Assembly (NCBI RefSeq): GCF_029263155.1
Contig: NZ_JAJCYB010000074.1
Span: 142,334 to 206,333 of the forward strand
Direction: 5' to 3'
Source: Pseudonocardia sp.
GTDB lineage: Bacteria > Actinomycetota > Actinomycetes > Mycobacteriales > Pseudonocardiaceae
DNA length: 64,000 nt
Each line of letters opens with the position of its first letter. Within the stretch, counting starts at the first letter, position 1. The notes under the pieces were generated by a model. It ran no database searches. It saw only the letters and a list, made by a program, of their open reading frames with translations, and had not been told where the DNA came from. Made by a program: the position numbers and the translations under genes. Below are positions 9,307-19,403 of the stretch, in pieces.

Positions 9307-10214
9307 CGCGGGGCAGTCCTCGGGTTCGGGGGGGCGTACTCGTCGTGATAACGACCGATCGTCGCCGCGGACACTTCCGCGGTCTGGGCGTGCCCCGATG
9401 CATCGGCGAAGACGTCTTTATACAGGTCCACATCGGAGGCGCCATTGAGGTAGCTGTCCCCGGCGTGGCCCTCCACGTAGACGACGTCGGAGCCGAGCGC
9501 GTGCGGGATCTCGACCAGCACGAAGTGACCGGCGTGGGCCCGGAGGATCCCCGCCGTGAACGGCAGCACCTGGATGGTCACGTTGGGCGATTCGGCCGCA
9601 ACCGCGAGGTGCTCGAGCTGGGCCGCCATCACCTCACGGCCGCCGACGGGTCGGCGCAGCACAGCCTCGTCGAGCAGTGCGTGGAGTTCCAGCGGGGCCG
9701 GATCGGCACGCCGCAGTGCCTCCTGCCGCTTGGAACGCAGCTCGACCAGCCTGTCGATCTCGGCAGGCGGGTGATGCGGCAACGTCGCCGTGAGGACGGC
9801 CCGGGCGTACGCGGGTATCTGCAGCAGGCCGTGGACGACGGTGATGTCGAACGAGCGCACCGCGGTGGCGTCGTTCTCCAGCGCGGCGTAGCGGCCGGGT
9901 TGATCGAGCACGAACCGCTCGGGTGCGACCCCGTCGGTCAGCGGCTCCCACCACCCGTGTTCCCGCCCGTCCTTGACCAGCCGCAGCAGCATGTCGCTCT
10001 CGGTCTCGGACGTGACGCCGTAGATGCGCATCAGCTCGCGGACGTCGGGGACCTTCGGCACCCCCTTCCCCGTCTCCAGCCGGGAGATCTTCGACGTGGA
10101 GCACGTCATCATCTCGGCCACATCGTCGAGGGTGAGGCCGACCTTCAGGCGGAGTCGCCGCAGCTCGGCGCCGAGGCGCCGGCGGGATCCGATCGGGCTC
10201 TGCGGTGCGGCCAT
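9303..10214 (-). CDS. XRE-family regulator with DUF5753 domain
   Basis: A 303-residue DNA-binding protein. The N-terminal helix-turn-helix is GAELRRLRLKVGLTLDDVAEM followed by CSTSKISRLETGKG (about residues 12-45). The remaining 230 residues form the DUF5753 domain (VRSFDITVVHGLLQIPAYARAVL; NVTIQVLPFTAGI; GDSYLNGASDVDLYKDVF), thought to sense a ligand or partner. The ATG giving MAAPQSPIGSRRR is preferred because the upstream in-frame part lacks family similarity. It forms an operon with the overlapping DUF397 gene and diverges from a pair of tiny genes. A 12-bp palindrome 41 bases upstream may be its operator. Confidence 0.93.
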   Translation of the reverse strand: MAAPQSPIGSRRRLGAELRRLRLKVGLTLDDVAEMMTCSTSKISRLETGKGVPKVPDVRELMRIYGVTSETESDMLLRLVKDGREHGWWEPLTDGVAPERFVLDQPGRYAALENDATAVRSFDITVVHGLLQIPAYARAVLTATLPHHPPAEIDRLVELRSKRQEALRRADPAPLELHALLDEAVLRRPVGGREVMAAQLEHLAVAAESPNVTIQVLPFTAGILRAHAGHFVLVEIPHALGSDVVYVEGHAGDSYLNGASDVDLYKDVFADASGHAQTAEVSAATIGRYHDEYAPPNPRTAPR

Positions 10215-10254
10215 GGCCCCTTCTCGTTGGTGCGGGCGGGTGATGGTAGCGGGA

Positions 10255-10266
10255 ATGCAATTGCAT
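10255..10266. promoter_or_regulatory. Palindrome upstream of XRE regulator
   Basis: ATGCAATTGCAT is a perfect 12-bp palindrome in an AT-rich pocket of a GC-rich region, 41 bases upstream of the XRE start codon. It is a plausible operator or part of the promoter; no experimental basis. Confidence 0.4.
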
Positions 10267-10363
10267 GAGGCACTGTCTTGCGGCAATCTAAGCACCAGCG
10301 CTCGATGTGGCGACAGTCACCACGCCGAGCCGCTGGCACATCTCTTCCCGAGAGGAGGCCGAC

Positions 10364-10576
10364 GTGATCGCACCACCGACCGCGCCCCTTCTCGGCCCGC
10401 CTCCGCCCCGACGGTCGGTCCGGCACCCCGGACCCCCGTCTCCCGTTCCGGCCCGCGCCGGGAACCTCCGTCCCCCCGGTGACCACCAGGGGGAAGTCGC
10501 CACGGGAAGGAGCACGTCGATGTCCGCCAAGAAGATCCAGAACTCCGCCGCGCCCCGCGGGGGGTGGTCACCGTGA
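10364..10576 (+). CDS. Small proline-rich protein
   Basis: A possible 70-residue protein opening with a GTG six bases after a near-perfect AGGAGG ribosome site. It is proline- and arginine-rich (about one residue in five is Pro) and has no recognisable domain. An internal ATG with its own GAAGGAG site would give only the last 18 residues (MSAKKIQNSAAPRGGWSP). Whichever start is used, the TGA overlaps the GTG of the following membrane-protein gene (GTGA), which suggests that reading this frame couples translation of the next gene. It could be a leader peptide rather than a functional protein. Confidence 0.4.
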   Translation: MIAPPTAPLLGPPPPRRSVRHPGPPSPVPARAGNLRPPGDHQGEVATGRSTSMSAKKIQNSAAPRGGWSP

Positions 10577-10752
10577 TCGTCTTGCTGATCATCGGAGGAC
10601 TCGCCCTCATCGCGCTGATCGCCGTCGTCGTCGGCATCGTCGACGCTGCCCATGCGCGGGCCTGGCGGGAGGTCGCGGCCGATCGCCGTGGCGAGTGGGA
10701 GGCACGCCGGCCCGAGTTCCACGGCCCGTACGAGGCCTGGGACGAGGACTGA
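10573..10752 (+). CDS. Small single-pass membrane protein
   Basis: A 59-residue protein with one N-terminal transmembrane helix (VLLIIGGLALIALIAVVVGIV, about residues 3-23) and a charged cytoplasmic tail (HARAWREVAADRRGEWEARR) ending EAWDED. I do not recognise the family. The GTG start overlaps the stop of the preceding small gene; a second GTG three codons earlier is possible. It diverges from the XRE/DUF397 operon, so the regulator may control it (inference). Confidence 0.55.
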   Translation: MIVLLIIGGLALIALIAVVVGIVDAAHARAWREVAADRRGEWEARRPEFHGPYEAWDED

Positions 10753-10803
10753 TCCCCGGGCGGTCCCGGGGAGTGACCGAGCCGGACCCGGCCGTCCGCG
10801 CAG

Positions 10804-11421
10804 CTACAGCGCGCGGCGGCCGGACAGGGCTCGGCCGAGCGTGAGTTCGTCGGCGAACTCCAGGTCGCCCCCCATCGGCAGCCCCGAGGCGAGCCGGGTG
10901 ACCGACAGCCCGGGGAAGTCGCGCAGCAGCCGCACCAGGTAGGTGGCCGTGGCCTCGCCCTCGGTGTTCGGGTCGGTCGCGATGATCACCTCGGCGATCT
11001 CGGTCTCGTCCGGCGCCGGGCCGGTGCCGCCCAGGCGCGCCAGCAACTCGCGGATGCGCAGGCCGTCGGGCCCGACGCCGGCCAGCGGGTCCAGCGCCCC
11101 GCCCAGCACGTGGTAGCGGCCCTTGAACTCGCGGGTTCGCTCCACGGCCAGCACGTCCTTGGGCTCCTCCACGACGCAGACGACCGTGGGGTCGCGGCGG
11201 GCGTCGGCGCAGTAGCGGCAGCGCTCCCGCTCCGAGACGTTGCCGCAGACCTCGCAGAACTGCACCCCGAGCTTGACCTTCTGCAGCACGTCCTGCAGCC
11301 GCGACACGTCCGCCGGGTCGGCGGCGAGCAGGTGGAACGCGATGCGCTGGGCGCTCTTGGGCCCGACCCCGGGCAGCCGGCCGAGCTCGTCGATCAGGTC
11401 CTGGACCGGCCCCTCGAACAC
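10804..11421 (-). CDS. recR: Recombination mediator RecR
   Basis: A 205-residue protein that with RecO loads RecA on gapped DNA. The helix-hairpin-helix DNA-binding part is at the N-terminus ([21 protein letters not shown]), followed by the four-Cys zinc finger ([16 protein letters not shown], about 56-71) and the Toprim domain ([16 protein letters not shown] to [16 protein letters not shown]). Length and order match RecR throughout. A GTG start lies 12 bases after the ebfC stop, so the two are co-transcribed, the usual ebfC-recR arrangement. Confidence 0.97.
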   Translation of the reverse strand: MFEGPVQDLIDELGRLPGVGPKSAQRIAFHLLAADPADVSRLQDVLQKVKLGVQFCEVCGNVSERERCRYCADARRDPTVVCVVEEPKDVLAVERTREFKGRYHVLGGALDPLAGVGPDGLRIRELLARLGGTGPAPDETEIAEVIIATDPNTEGEATATYLVRLLRDFPGLSVTRLASGLPMGGDLEFADELTLGRALSGRRAL

Positions 11422-11433
11422 GAGACGATGTCC

Positions 11434-11778
11434 TCAGGCCCCGGGCAACCCGGGCAGGCCGCCGAGCCCACCGGCCAGCGGCCCCATCTTCTGGGCCTGC
11501 AGCTCCTGCGCGGCGCGCGCGGCGTCCTGCATGGCGCCGACGATGAGGTCCTGCAGCGTCTCCACGTCGGACGGGTCGACGAGCTGCGGGTCGATCTTCA
11601 CGCCCTGCACCTGGCCCGACGCCGTCATCCGGACGTGCACGAGCCCGTTGCCCGCCTGCCCGACGACCTCGGTGGTGGCCAGCTCGGCCTGCGCGGACAT
11701 CAGCTGTTCCTGCATCTGCTGGGCCTGCTGCATCAGCGCCTGCAGGTCGAGATCCCCCGGGTTCACGGCACGCTCCAT
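11434..11778 (-). CDS. ebfC: YbaB/EbfC nucleoid-associated protein
   Basis: A 114-residue DNA-binding protein of the YbaB/EbfC family, which forms tweezer-like dimers. The long N-terminal helix is [21 protein letters not shown], followed by the three-strand sheet ([22 protein letters not shown]) and the C-terminal helix ([24 protein letters not shown]), then a Gly/Leu/Pro-rich tail. It is the first gene of the pair with recR. The ATG start precedes the conserved helix by 11 residues. Confidence 0.95.
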   Translation of the reverse strand: MERAVNPGDLDLQALMQQAQQMQEQLMSAQAELATTEVVGQAGNGLVHVRMTASGQVQGVKIDPQLVDPSDVETLQDLIVGAMQDAARAAQELQAQKMGPLAGGLGGLPGLPGA

Positions 11779-11857
11779 CTGATCGGTCGGCTCGGAGAGT
11801 CCAGCCTACGGCGCCCGCCGATCGACGCGGCCGGGCGGGCCGGGCCCCCTCGCCGTC

Positions 11858-11913
11858 GATCAAGGGCAGATGGCGGCCCGCGAAGATCCGCCGGCGACCA
11901 TCAGACCTTGATC
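11858..11913 (-). terminator. Inverted repeat downstream of P-type ATPase gene
   Basis: An 8-bp perfect inverted repeat (GATCAAGG with its complement) enclosing a partly paired GC-rich interior lies 35 bases after the ctpE stop codon. It is probably the transcription terminator of that gene, though no T-run follows. Confidence 0.45.
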
Positions 11914-11947
11914 GCGGCCGGGACGGTTCGTGTCAGGGATGGTCGGC

Positions 11948-14284
11948 TCACCGTCTCCGGTAGACCACTCGCGCCGCGATCTCGATCGCCACGACTCCCA
12001 CCGCCGCGACGGTGAGGCCCGTGAGCAGCGTCGGGGTGTGAGCGGGGTCGAGCTGCCAGAACTCCTGACCGAAGAAGATCGGCAGGAACAGGGCGTAGCT
12101 GAACGCCGCCACCGACGCCGCGATCATCCCGAGCTTCCACCAGGCGAACGGGCGGGCGACGACCACGAGCACCCACGTCGCCACGACGTACAGCGCGACG
12201 ACCGCGGCGGTGCTCTGCTGGATCTCCGTCGCCCCGGCGTCGCCGCGCACCAGCAGGTAGGTCACGAAGGTGACCGACCCGGCGACCAGGCCTGCGGGCA
12301 CCGACAGCCGCAGCACCCGCCGCACGAACCCCGGGCGGGCCCGCTCGACGTTCGGCGCCAGCGCGAGGAAGAACGCCGGGATGCCGATCGTCAGCGCACC
12401 GATCAGCGTGAGGTGTCGCGGCAGGAACGGGAAGGGCACGCCGATCGCGCCGATCGAGATGGCCAGGAACACCGAGTACACCGTCTTGGTGAGGAACAGG
12501 TTCGAGACCCGCTCGATGTTGCCGATCACCCGCCGCCCCTCGGCCACGACGTACGGGAGCGTGGCGAAGGAGTTGTCCAGCAGCACGATCTGCGCGACGG
12601 CGCGGCTGGCCGGGCTACCCGAGCCCATCGCCACGCCGATGTCGGCGTCCTTGAGGGCGAGCACGTCGTTCACGCCGTCGCCGGTCATCGCGACGGTGTG
12701 CCCGCGCGACTGCAGCGCGCCCACCATGTCCCGCTTCTGCGCCGGCGTGACGCGGCCGAACACCGTGCCGGCCTCGAGCGCCTCGGCGAGGCCCTCACGG
12801 TCCTCGGGCAGCCTGCGGGCGTCGACGGGGGCGTCGGCCCGGGGCAGGTGCAGCGACGCGGCGACGGCCCCGACCGACAGCGCGTTGTCCCCGGAGATGA
12901 CCTTGACCTCGACGTCCTGCTCCGCGAAGTAGGCCAGCGTGCCCGCCGCCTCGGGTCGCACCCGCTGCTCCAGCACAACGAGCGCCGCCGGGTCGACGGC
13001 GCCCAGCGCGTCCCCCGCGATGTCGGCCCGGCCCAGCAGCAGCACCCGCAGCCCGTCCGCGCCGATCCGCTCGGCCTCGGCGCGCTCGGGGCTGTCGGCG
13101 GCGAGCAGGACGTCTGCCGCCCCGAGCACCCACTGCCCGTCCTCCCCGAAGCCCGCGCCGCCCCACTTGCGGGCCGAGGAGAACGGGACCGTCGAGGTCG
13201 TCGTCCAGCCGGGGTCGGGGCAGCCCTCGACCACGGCCTCCAGGCTCGCGTTGGGTCGCGGATCGGCCGCTCCGAGTGCGCCCAGGACCCGGCGCAGCGC
13301 GGACTCGTCCTCGCCGGCGAAGGCGCGGACCTCCGCCAGTCGCATGCCGTTCTCGGTCAGGGTGCCGGTCTTGTCGGCGCACACCACATCGACGCGCGCG
13401 AGCCCCTCGATCGCCGGCAGCTCCTGGACCAGGCACTTCCGCGCCCCGAGCCGGACCACGCCGACCGCGAACGCGATCGACGTCAGCAGCACCAGCCCCT
13501 CGGGCACCATCGGCACGAGCGCGGCGACCATGCCGCGCAGGGCGTCGTCGATGTCGGCGGACTCGGTGCGGAACTGGCTCCAGATGATCAGTGCGGCGGC
13601 CGGAACCAGCAGGTAGGTGATCACCCGCAGGATCGTGTTGATGCCCTCGCGCAGTTCGGAGCCGACGAGGGTGAACCGGCTCGCCTCCTCGGCCAGCTTC
13701 GCGGCGTAGGCCTCGCGGCCGACCCTCGTGGCCCGCTGCGCGCCGCTGCCGACGGTGACGAAGCTGCCCGAGAGCACCGGGTCGCCCACCTGCTTGTGCA
13801 CCGGGTCGGACTCACCGGTGAGCAGTGACTCGTCGATCTCCAGGCCCTCGGCGGCGAGCACCACGCCGTCCACGACGATCTTGTCACCGGGGCCGAGGTC
13901 GATGACGTCGTCGAGCACCACCCCGCTGGGCGAGAGCTCCACGATCTCCCCGTCGCGGCGCACCCGGGGGCGCGCCTCCCCGACGATCGCGAGCCGCTCC
14001 AGGGTGCGCTTGGCCCGCAGCTCCTGCACGATGCCGATCAGCGTGTTGATGATGATCACGAACCCGAACAGGCCGTCCTGGATCGGACCGATCACCAGGA
14101 TGATCGCGAACAGCACGCCGACGATGGCGTTGAAGCGCGTCAGGACGTTCGCACGGACGATCTCGGAGACGCTGCGGCTCGCCCGCGCCGGTACGTCGTT
14201 GGTCTGCCCGGCGGCGACCCGCTCGGCGACCTGCGCGGCGGACAGGCCGGCGCGGACGTCGACGTCCTGCTCAGTGGTGGACAC
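11948..14284 (-). CDS. ctpE: CtpE-type cation-transporting P-type ATPase
   Basis: A 778-residue HAD-type P-ATPase that pumps a cation across the membrane; the actinobacterial CtpE family is linked to Ca2+ uptake. The actuator TGES motif is in SLLTGESDP, the phosphorylated Asp in [12 protein letters not shown] (about residue 302) and the hinge motif in [17 protein letters not shown] (about 532). Paired membrane helices sit near the N-terminus ([20 protein letters not shown]) and before the phosphorylation site, with PEGL in the ion-binding helix ([15 protein letters not shown]) and about six at the C-terminus. The GTG giving [13 protein letters not shown] was chosen over an upstream ATG. It sits between dnaX and ebfC-recR. 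Confidence 0.9.
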   Translation of the reverse strand: MSTTEQDVDVRAGLSAAQVAERVAAGQTNDVPARASRSVSEIVRANVLTRFNAIVGVLFAIILVIGPIQDGLFGFVIIINTLIGIVQELRAKRTLERLAIVGEARPRVRRDGEIVELSPSGVVLDDVIDLGPGDKIVVDGVVLAAEGLEIDESLLTGESDPVHKQVGDPVLSGSFVTVGSGAQRATRVGREAYAAKLAEEASRFTLVGSELREGINTILRVITYLLVPAAALIIWSQFRTESADIDDALRGMVAALVPMVPEGLVLLTSIAFAVGVVRLGARKCLVQELPAIEGLARVDVVCADKTGTLTENGMRLAEVRAFAGEDESALRRVLGALGAADPRPNASLEAVVEGCPDPGWTTTSTVPFSSARKWGGAGFGEDGQWVLGAADVLLAADSPERAEAERIGADGLRVLLLGRADIAGDALGAVDPAALVVLEQRVRPEAAGTLAYFAEQDVEVKVISGDNALSVGAVAASLHLPRADAPVDARRLPEDREGLAEALEAGTVFGRVTPAQKRDMVGALQSRGHTVAMTGDGVNDVLALKDADIGVAMGSGSPASRAVAQIVLLDNSFATLPYVVAEGRRVIGNIERVSNLFLTKTVYSVFLAISIGAIGVPFPFLPRHLTLIGALTIGIPAFFLALAPNVERARPGFVRRVLRLSVPAGLVAGSVTFVTYLLVRGDAGATEIQQSTAAVVALYVVATWVLVVVARPFAWWKLGMIAASVAAFSYALFLPIFFGQEFWQLDPAHTPTLLTGLTVAAVGVVAIEIAARVVYRRR

Positions 14285-14421
14285 GTCAGCGGAGCCTACG
14301 CAACGGGGACGGACCGGGTGATCGGACCGATGGCCGATGCGGCCCGGCATCTCGTACACCCGTCCCACAAGCGGGTGTGCGGGCGGTGGGTCCCGTGGCC
14401 GGCCCGCGGCGACGGGAGCAC

Positions 14422-16641
14422 CTAGCGCTGGTCGAGCGCCCGCGCGCCGAGCTGGGTGGTGAGCAGCTCGATGGCCGCCTCCTCGGGGTCGCGACGCTCG
14501 GCCGGGGCCGCAGCGGCCCCCGAGGCCGCCTCGGCGATCATCGACTCCTCGTCGTCGGGCGGCGCGTCGTCCGGGGGCGGCTCGGGTGGGAGCGGCTCGC
14601 CGCTGTCGGGCGTGGTGGAGCGACGCGTGGGTGGTGGCCGCACCGGCCGCTTCGGCGCGGGCGGCGGGGCGGGCGCCGGGCCACGGGGGTCACCACCGGT
14701 CGTCGCGCCGCCGTCGCCGTGCTCGCAGCGGACCCGCCAGCGCACCCCGAGGACGGCGTGCAGCGACTCCGCGATGACGTCGGTGTTGCTCTGCTCCGAC
14801 AGCAGCCGCGCCAGCGGCGCCGTGCCGATGCTCAGCACCAGCGTGTCGGACTCCACGGCCCGCACCGTGGCACTGACGAGCAGCGCGGCCGTGCGCTTCT
14901 TGCGGTCCTTGGCCGCGGCGAGGATCTCCGGCCACACCCGGCGCACGGCGGCGGCGTCGAGCCCGGTCGCCGGGGCGGGCGGCGGCGTGGACTGCTCCGC
15001 ACCGACGGTGTCGGGCGCTCCGGACGGACGATCCCCGGGTCCCGCGGCGGGCACCGGCGCGGGTGGGCCGTCGGCGGCCGGCGTGCGTGCCGCAGCGGCC
15101 TCGGGGCGCCCGGCAGCCGATGCGGGCCGGTCGGTGGGCCGCGCCGGGGCCTCGGTGTCCGCGGCCCCGATGGCGGGCGCGGCGCCCTCGGCCCGGACGT
15201 CGTGCGGTGCGGGGGGGCCGGTCGTGGGCGCGGCGCTCCCGCTCCGGACCGCGCGCGATGCCGCGGCGCCGGGTGGCGGCGCCGCGGTGGCTGCGGCCTC
15301 GGGCACGGGTTTCCGGGAGCTGCCCGCCGGAGCATCACCGGCCGGCACGGATGAACGGGTGCCCGCGGGCGCCGGCTCGGTGGCGGTGTCGTCGTCCGCC
15401 GCCGACGCGCTGGCCCGGCGGAACGTTCGGGTCGGCGCCGTGCGGTCCTCGACAGGCTCCGCCATCCCCGACGTGGCGGAGATGTCGCTGCGGCGTTCCA
15501 GCCGTTCGAGCCGTTCGAGCAGCCCGGCCTCGGCGGTGCTGGCGGCCGGGAGCAGCATCCGCGCGCACAGCAGCTCCAGCAGCAGGCGGGGGGCGGTGGC
15601 GCCGCGCATCTCGACGAGCCCGGTGTGCAGGATCTCGCCGTAGCGGGTGAGCGTGGCGGGGCCGAGCCGGGCGGCCTGCTCGACCATCCGCGCCACCTCG
15701 TCGTCGGCCGCCTCCACCAGCCCGCGCTCGGCGGCCTCGGGCACCGCCTGCAGCAGGGTGACATCGCGCAGCCGTTGCAGCAGGTCGGAGGCGAACCGGC
15801 GCGGGTCGTGACCCGCCTCGACGAGCCGGTCGACGGTCTCGAAGACGGCCGCGCGGTCGCCTGCCGCGAGCGCGTCGACCATGTCGTCGATCAGCGCGAC
15901 GTCGGTGACGCCGAGCAGCGCCACCGCGCGCTCGTAGACCACTCCCTCCGGCCCGGCGCCGGCGAGCAGCTGGTCGAGCACCGACAGCGAGTCCCGTGCC
16001 GAGCCCCCACCGGCCCGGATGACCAGCGGATACACCGCGGGCGCGACCACCGCTCCCTCGTCGGCGCAGATCCGTTCCAGCAGCCCGCGCAGCGTGCCCG
16101 GCGGGATGAGCCGGAACGGGTAGTGGTGCGTGCGCGAGCGGATGGTGGGGAGCACCTTGTCCGGCTCGGTGGTGGCGAACACGAAGACGAGGTGCTCCGG
16201 CGGCTCCTCCACGATCTTGAGCAGGGCGTTGAAGCCCTGCGTCGTGATCATGTGCGCCTCGTCGACGATGAAGACGCGGTAGCGCGACTCGGCCGGGGCG
16301 AAGAACGCGCGGTCGCGCAGCTCGCGGGTGTCGTCGACCCCGCCGTGCGAGGCGGCGTCCAGCTCGGTGACGTCGATGTTGCCCGGCCCGCCGGGCGCGA
16401 GCGCCACGCAGGACGCGCACACGCCGCACGGATCGGGCGTGGGGCCCTGCTCGCAGTTCAGCGAGCGGGCCAGGATCCGGGCGCTGGAGGTCTTGCCGCA
16501 GCCCCGCGGGCCCGAGAACAGGTAGGCGTGGTTGATCCGCCCGGCCGCGAGCGCGGTGCGCAACGGCTCGGTGACGTGCTCCTGCCCCACGACCTCGGCG
16601 AACTTCGCCGGGCGGTACTTGCGGTACAGAGCCAGTGCCAC
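14422..16641 (-). CDS. dnaX: DNA polymerase III subunits gamma and tau
   Basis: A 739-residue clamp-loader ATPase. The N-terminus [20 protein letters not shown] is the family hallmark, followed by Walker [13 protein letters not shown] (about 43-54), the zinc-binding Cys cluster ([13 protein letters not shown]), the DEAH-like Walker B ([11 protein letters not shown]) and the sensor [13 protein letters not shown]. After about residue 370 a long Pro/Ala-rich, low-complexity linker runs to a conserved C-terminal tau-like part ([23 protein letters not shown]). The GTG start gives the canonical N-terminus. The frame is unbroken to the end. It lies just downstream of the SRP RNA gene on the same strand. 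Confidence 0.96.
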   Translation of the reverse strand: MALALYRKYRPAKFAEVVGQEHVTEPLRTALAAGRINHAYLFSGPRGCGKTSSARILARSLNCEQGPTPDPCGVCASCVALAPGGPGNIDVTELDAASHGGVDDTRELRDRAFFAPAESRYRVFIVDEAHMITTQGFNALLKIVEEPPEHLVFVFATTEPDKVLPTIRSRTHHYPFRLIPPGTLRGLLERICADEGAVVAPAVYPLVIRAGGGSARDSLSVLDQLLAGAGPEGVVYERAVALLGVTDVALIDDMVDALAAGDRAAVFETVDRLVEAGHDPRRFASDLLQRLRDVTLLQAVPEAAERGLVEAADDEVARMVEQAARLGPATLTRYGEILHTGLVEMRGATAPRLLLELLCARMLLPAASTAEAGLLERLERLERRSDISATSGMAEPVEDRTAPTRTFRRASASAADDDTATEPAPAGTRSSVPAGDAPAGSSRKPVPEAAATAAPPPGAAASRAVRSGSAAPTTGPPAPHDVRAEGAAPAIGAADTEAPARPTDRPASAAGRPEAAAARTPAADGPPAPVPAAGPGDRPSGAPDTVGAEQSTPPPAPATGLDAAAVRRVWPEILAAAKDRKKRTAALLVSATVRAVESDTLVLSIGTAPLARLLSEQSNTDVIAESLHAVLGVRWRVRCEHGDGGATTGGDPRGPAPAPPPAPKRPVRPPPTRRSTTPDSGEPLPPEPPPDDAPPDDEESMIAEAASGAAAAPAERRDPEEAAIELLTTQLGARALDQR

Positions 16642-16693
16642 GGGGGCGAGGCTACCGACCGGCACCGACGGTGCGGACACGAGCCAGGACATG

Positions 16694-16787
16694 AGGCGGA
16701 CCCCGCGCACCCGCCAGAGCCCGCTGACCCTTGCTGCCTTCCGGCCCTGGGGGAGTTCACAGGATGGACGCCGCGCGGGGTCCACCG
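16694..16787 (-). ncRNA. ffs: Signal recognition particle RNA (4.5S, small bacterial type)
   Basis: On the minus strand the conserved SRP helix-8 core GGCCGGAAGGCAGCAAGG is intact, with the GGAA-type tetraloop region and the asymmetric loop that binds Ffh. The 5' and 3' ends form an 11-bp perfect terminal stem (GGACCCCGCGC with its complement). The exact ends are estimated from that stem. It lies directly upstream of dnaX, the usual actinobacterial location. Confidence 0.93.
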
Positions 16788-16890
16788 CCGAGTCTAGCCG
16801 GGAACGGAAGGGCTGACGAAGGAGGCCCGCTGTGGGTGGGCATGTGCCGGGTCGGCCGGCCGCAGCGGGGAGGTTATGCTTCTCGGCGTT

Positions 16891-16975
16891 GGAGGATTCG
16901 CCTAGTGGCCTATGGCGCACGCTTGGAAAGCGTGTTGGGTTCACGCCCTCGGGGGTTCGAATCCCCCATCCTCCG
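16891..16975 (+). tRNA. tRNA-Ser (GGA)
   Basis: A cloverleaf with 7-bp acceptor stem (GGAGGAT with ATCCTCC), anticodon arm ACGCTTGGAAAGCGT with anticodon GGA, a long type-II variable arm and the T arm GGGGGTTCGAATCCCCC. The discriminator base is G and CCA is not encoded. It decodes UCC. Confidence 0.96.
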
Positions 16976-17077
16976 CAGGTGAGACCGGGTGCCCCGCTCG
17001 TCGGGACACCCGGTTTCGTCGTTCGTCATGCTGATGTCCGACACGGGGCCCGGTCGGCATCCTGGCGTCGGCGCACC

Positions 17078-17470
17078 TCAGGTGCGGCGCCACCACCAGG
17101 GCAGTGACGGATCGACGGTGGGATCGTCCAGGGTCTTGTCCAGGAACAGGACGTCGAGCTGGGCGACCTGGCGACGGAGCGATGCGCGGCGATGCCGTGG
17201 CAGGGCGTGCAGAGCCTGTTCGAGGACATCCCGGCTGAACGGGCCGATGAACCGGACCCGGTCGTTGTTCTCCCGCTGGAGCGTGGAGCGTGGTGTGACG
17301 GCGACGCGGCGCCATGAGAGAAGATCGGTGCGGACGCTGCCCGAGGAGAGCCGTGGCCGGTCGAGCCGGTCGAGCGCACGGCTGGTCGAGAGCGGAACAC
17401 CGCGTATCGCAGTCGGGCGTGGCTGACGCTGGTTGCGCGCCCGTACCTGGGCGGGCCGCCTACGCGGCAT
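17078..17470 (-). CDS. Hypothetical protein next to tRNA-Ser
   Basis: A possible 130-residue protein of unknown function. The second half looks protein-like: RVRFIGPFSRDVLEQALHAL, then a basic helix (RHRRASLRRQVAQLDVLFLD), ending with the aromatic tail LPWWWRRT. The first 45 residues are Arg/Pro-rich, and the real start may be an internal GTG giving about 85 residues. No signal peptide or membrane segment is visible. It sits between the tRNA and the insertion sequence, and no neighbours suggest a role. Confidence 0.5.
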   Translation of the reverse strand: MPRRRPAQVRARNQRQPRPTAIRGVPLSTSRALDRLDRPRLSSGSVRTDLLSWRRVAVTPRSTLQRENNDRVRFIGPFSRDVLEQALHALPRHRRASLRRQVAQLDVLFLDKTLDDPTVDPSLPWWWRRT

Positions 17471-17686
17471 GGACCTTTCGGATCGAAGCCATGCGACCAG
17501 CGTGCCAGGGCCCAGCGGGAGAGGGAAGGAGAACCCCCGCGGGCTCCGCCCACACCCGGCACCGCTCGGAGATCGGAGGGAGTGCGGCAGGGCTAGCCTC
17601 GATCTTTCGTAACGGTCGTACCGTGATCTCCGCGCTGCTCTGATGATCTTGCCGGTGGCCTGTTCGGTGTCGGGGCATGCGTGATC

Positions 17687-17705
17687 GCCGGCTCAGCGTG
17701 GTCTG
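17687..17705 (+). repeat. Left terminal inverted repeat of the IS
   Basis: The sequence GCCGGCTCAGCGTGGTCTG matches the complement of the right end at 16 of 19 positions. It begins 59 bases beyond the transposase stop. Confidence 0.75.
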
Positions 17706-17745
17706 CCGTTGCTCCGGGTCCTGGTCGTCGGGGTGGGTCCTGTGG

Positions 17746-19168
17746 TCAAGGGACGAGCAGCGCGCAGAGCCGGGCGTGCGCGGTGGTGATCACGTCGGCC
17801 CAGGGCCAGGCCGGGTCGATGTGCAGGACCCGGCGGCGTGCGGTGCGCACGATCCGTCCGGCGACGGCCAGGATGCGCAGCCGTAGCCGTTTGGGCTCGT
17901 AGGTCGCGGCCGACGCGGGCAGCGCGAGCCGGCCGGTGAAGGCGAGCAGGTCCGCGGCCAGCGCCGCGACGGCGAGCCAGACCCGGTTCTGGTCGAGCTC
18001 GTGGTAGGGCAGGTTGCGCATGCCGGTGTCCTTGCCTGCCCGGATGCGGTCCTCGACGCGGGCGTGCCGGCGGTGACGCAACTCGAGATCGGCGAGCTGG
18101 CGGCCGGGCCCACCGGGCCCGGTGTTGGTGAGGAACCCGGTGATCCGCATGCCGTCGGCGTCGGTGGTGCGCAGCTGCGCGCCCGGGTGCGGGCGTTCCT
18201 TGCGCAGGATCAGCCGGGTGCCGGGCGGCCAGGCCGACAGGTCCACCAGCGCGCTGGCCTCGGTGACCCAGGCGCCGTCACGCGGTTCGATCTGCACGCC
18301 GGTCTCCGCGGCGCGCGGCCTGCGCGCCTGGTACGCCGGGGTCCACGCCTGCGCCGGCAGGGCCGCGAGCGCGCCGTGGGTGTCGAAGTGGCCCAGGTTC
18401 GCCCCCAGCGAGAACTCCACCCCGACCTGGTCGAGATGGCGGGCGAAGTCCCTCGTGGCACCGGCGGCATCGGTGCGCACCAGCACCGGCACCCGACCCC
18501 GGGCGTCGCGGCGGCGCAGCGGTGCGGGCACCTGCGTCAGCGCCGCGTCCAGCACGGGGACGTGGTCGATGGCGGTGTTCGAACCGGCCCGCCCGGGGCG
18601 CAGCAGCTCGGCCACCGGCTCCCCGCCACCGCCGGTGCCGTGATCGACGAACCCGAGCAGCGGGTGGAATCCGAAACCCTTCTTCCAGGTCCGGGTCGCG
18701 TCCTGCTTCTCCGAGTGCGCGTCCAGCAGCGTGGCGTCCAGATCGATGACGGTGCGCCCGTCCTGGGTCGGCGCCCCGGCCCAGTCCCAGACCCGCTCCC
18801 GGGCCGTCGCCCCGCGCGGACGTGATCGCCGCGAGCGCGGCGTCGGCGTCCTCGGCGAGCCGGGCGATCAGCCGCGACACCGTCGGATCCGAGGCCACCG
18901 GCCCGAACACCCCCGGCTGGGCGCGCAGCACCGCCAGGTCGCAGGCGGCGTCCCCACCCAGCGCGATCGCGACCGCGAGATCCAGCACGATCTTGCCCGG
19001 GTCGTGCGTCGCGAGAGGCCGCCGCCACGGCCCCAGCCGGGCCGAGAGCTCCTTGGCCAGGCCACTGCGCCGCGCCGCCTCGATCAACAACGTTGCGCCG
19101 GCGTGCGACACCAGCGACTCGCCGCCAGCGATCACGGACAACCAGGGACGCAAGTCCTTATGCTTCAC
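17746..19168 (-). pseudogene. IS1380-family transposase, frameshifted
   Basis: The N-terminal part (MKHKDLRPWLSVIAGGESLVS to DADAALAAITSAR) and the C-terminal part (VIDLDATLLDAHSEKQDATR to HIDPAWPWADVITTAHARL) together make one IS1380 transposase of about 470 residues. The catalytic Asp region IDLDATLLDAHS lies at the start of the second part. The two lie in different frames: at 18810-18813 there are four C on the plus strand where three would restore the frame. Without correction the first frame runs into Arg/Gly-rich nonsense. It is therefore probably inactive, unless ribosomes slip on the G-run or the extra base is a sequencing error. Confidence 0.85.
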
Positions 19169-19217
19169 CCGCGGAGTGCCTCTCAGCTCGATCTGATGTG
19201 GTCTCGACTACCAACAT

Positions 19218-19236
19218 CAAACCGCGCTGAGCAGGC
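19218..19236 (-). repeat. Right terminal inverted repeat of the IS
   Basis: The complement of this stretch reads GCCTGCTCAGCGCGGTTTG and pairs with the left end with three mismatches. It lies 49 bases upstream of the transposase start codon. Confidence 0.75.
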
Positions 19237-19403
19237 ACTTTCGCGTATCCAGGGCCCGCGTGTCGCTCACCAGATCAACCTCGATGAAAGCCCGAGGCTA
19301 GTGATCTCCTCACGGCGCCGAGGCGGCAGCCGGCGTCGATCACGAAACTCGCGCGCCTCCCCCGGGTCGTCGGCGGGTCGGCCCCGTCACCGTGCGTGCC
19401 GGA

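Larger units (their letters stand above)
17687..19236 (-). mobile_element. IS1380-like insertion sequence
   Basis: A 1550-bp element bounded by imperfect 19-bp inverted repeats (16 of 19 match) and almost filled by one transposase reading frame. The transposase is of the IS1380 (IS4-related, DDE) type. The first 4-bp flanks (GATC and ACTT) do not match, so no target duplication is visible at these boundaries; either the copy is old, has recombined, or the ends are a few bases off. It lies between a tRNA-linked hypothetical gene and the XRE-cupin regulator, and interrupts no recognisable gene. Confidence 0.82.

Noticed and set aside
11930-13828. A 632-codon plus-strand frame opposite ctpE
   Set aside because: Same artefact: the opposite strand encodes a complete P-type ATPase with all catalytic motifs.
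14422-16641. Programmed frameshift in dnaX making a short gamma subunit
   Set aside because: There is no A-rich slippery heptamer with hairpin; the frame is continuous over the full length.
17683-19240. Target-site duplication of the IS element
   Set aside because: The four bases on each side (GATC and ACTT) do not match, and shifting the ends by a few bases does not give a match.
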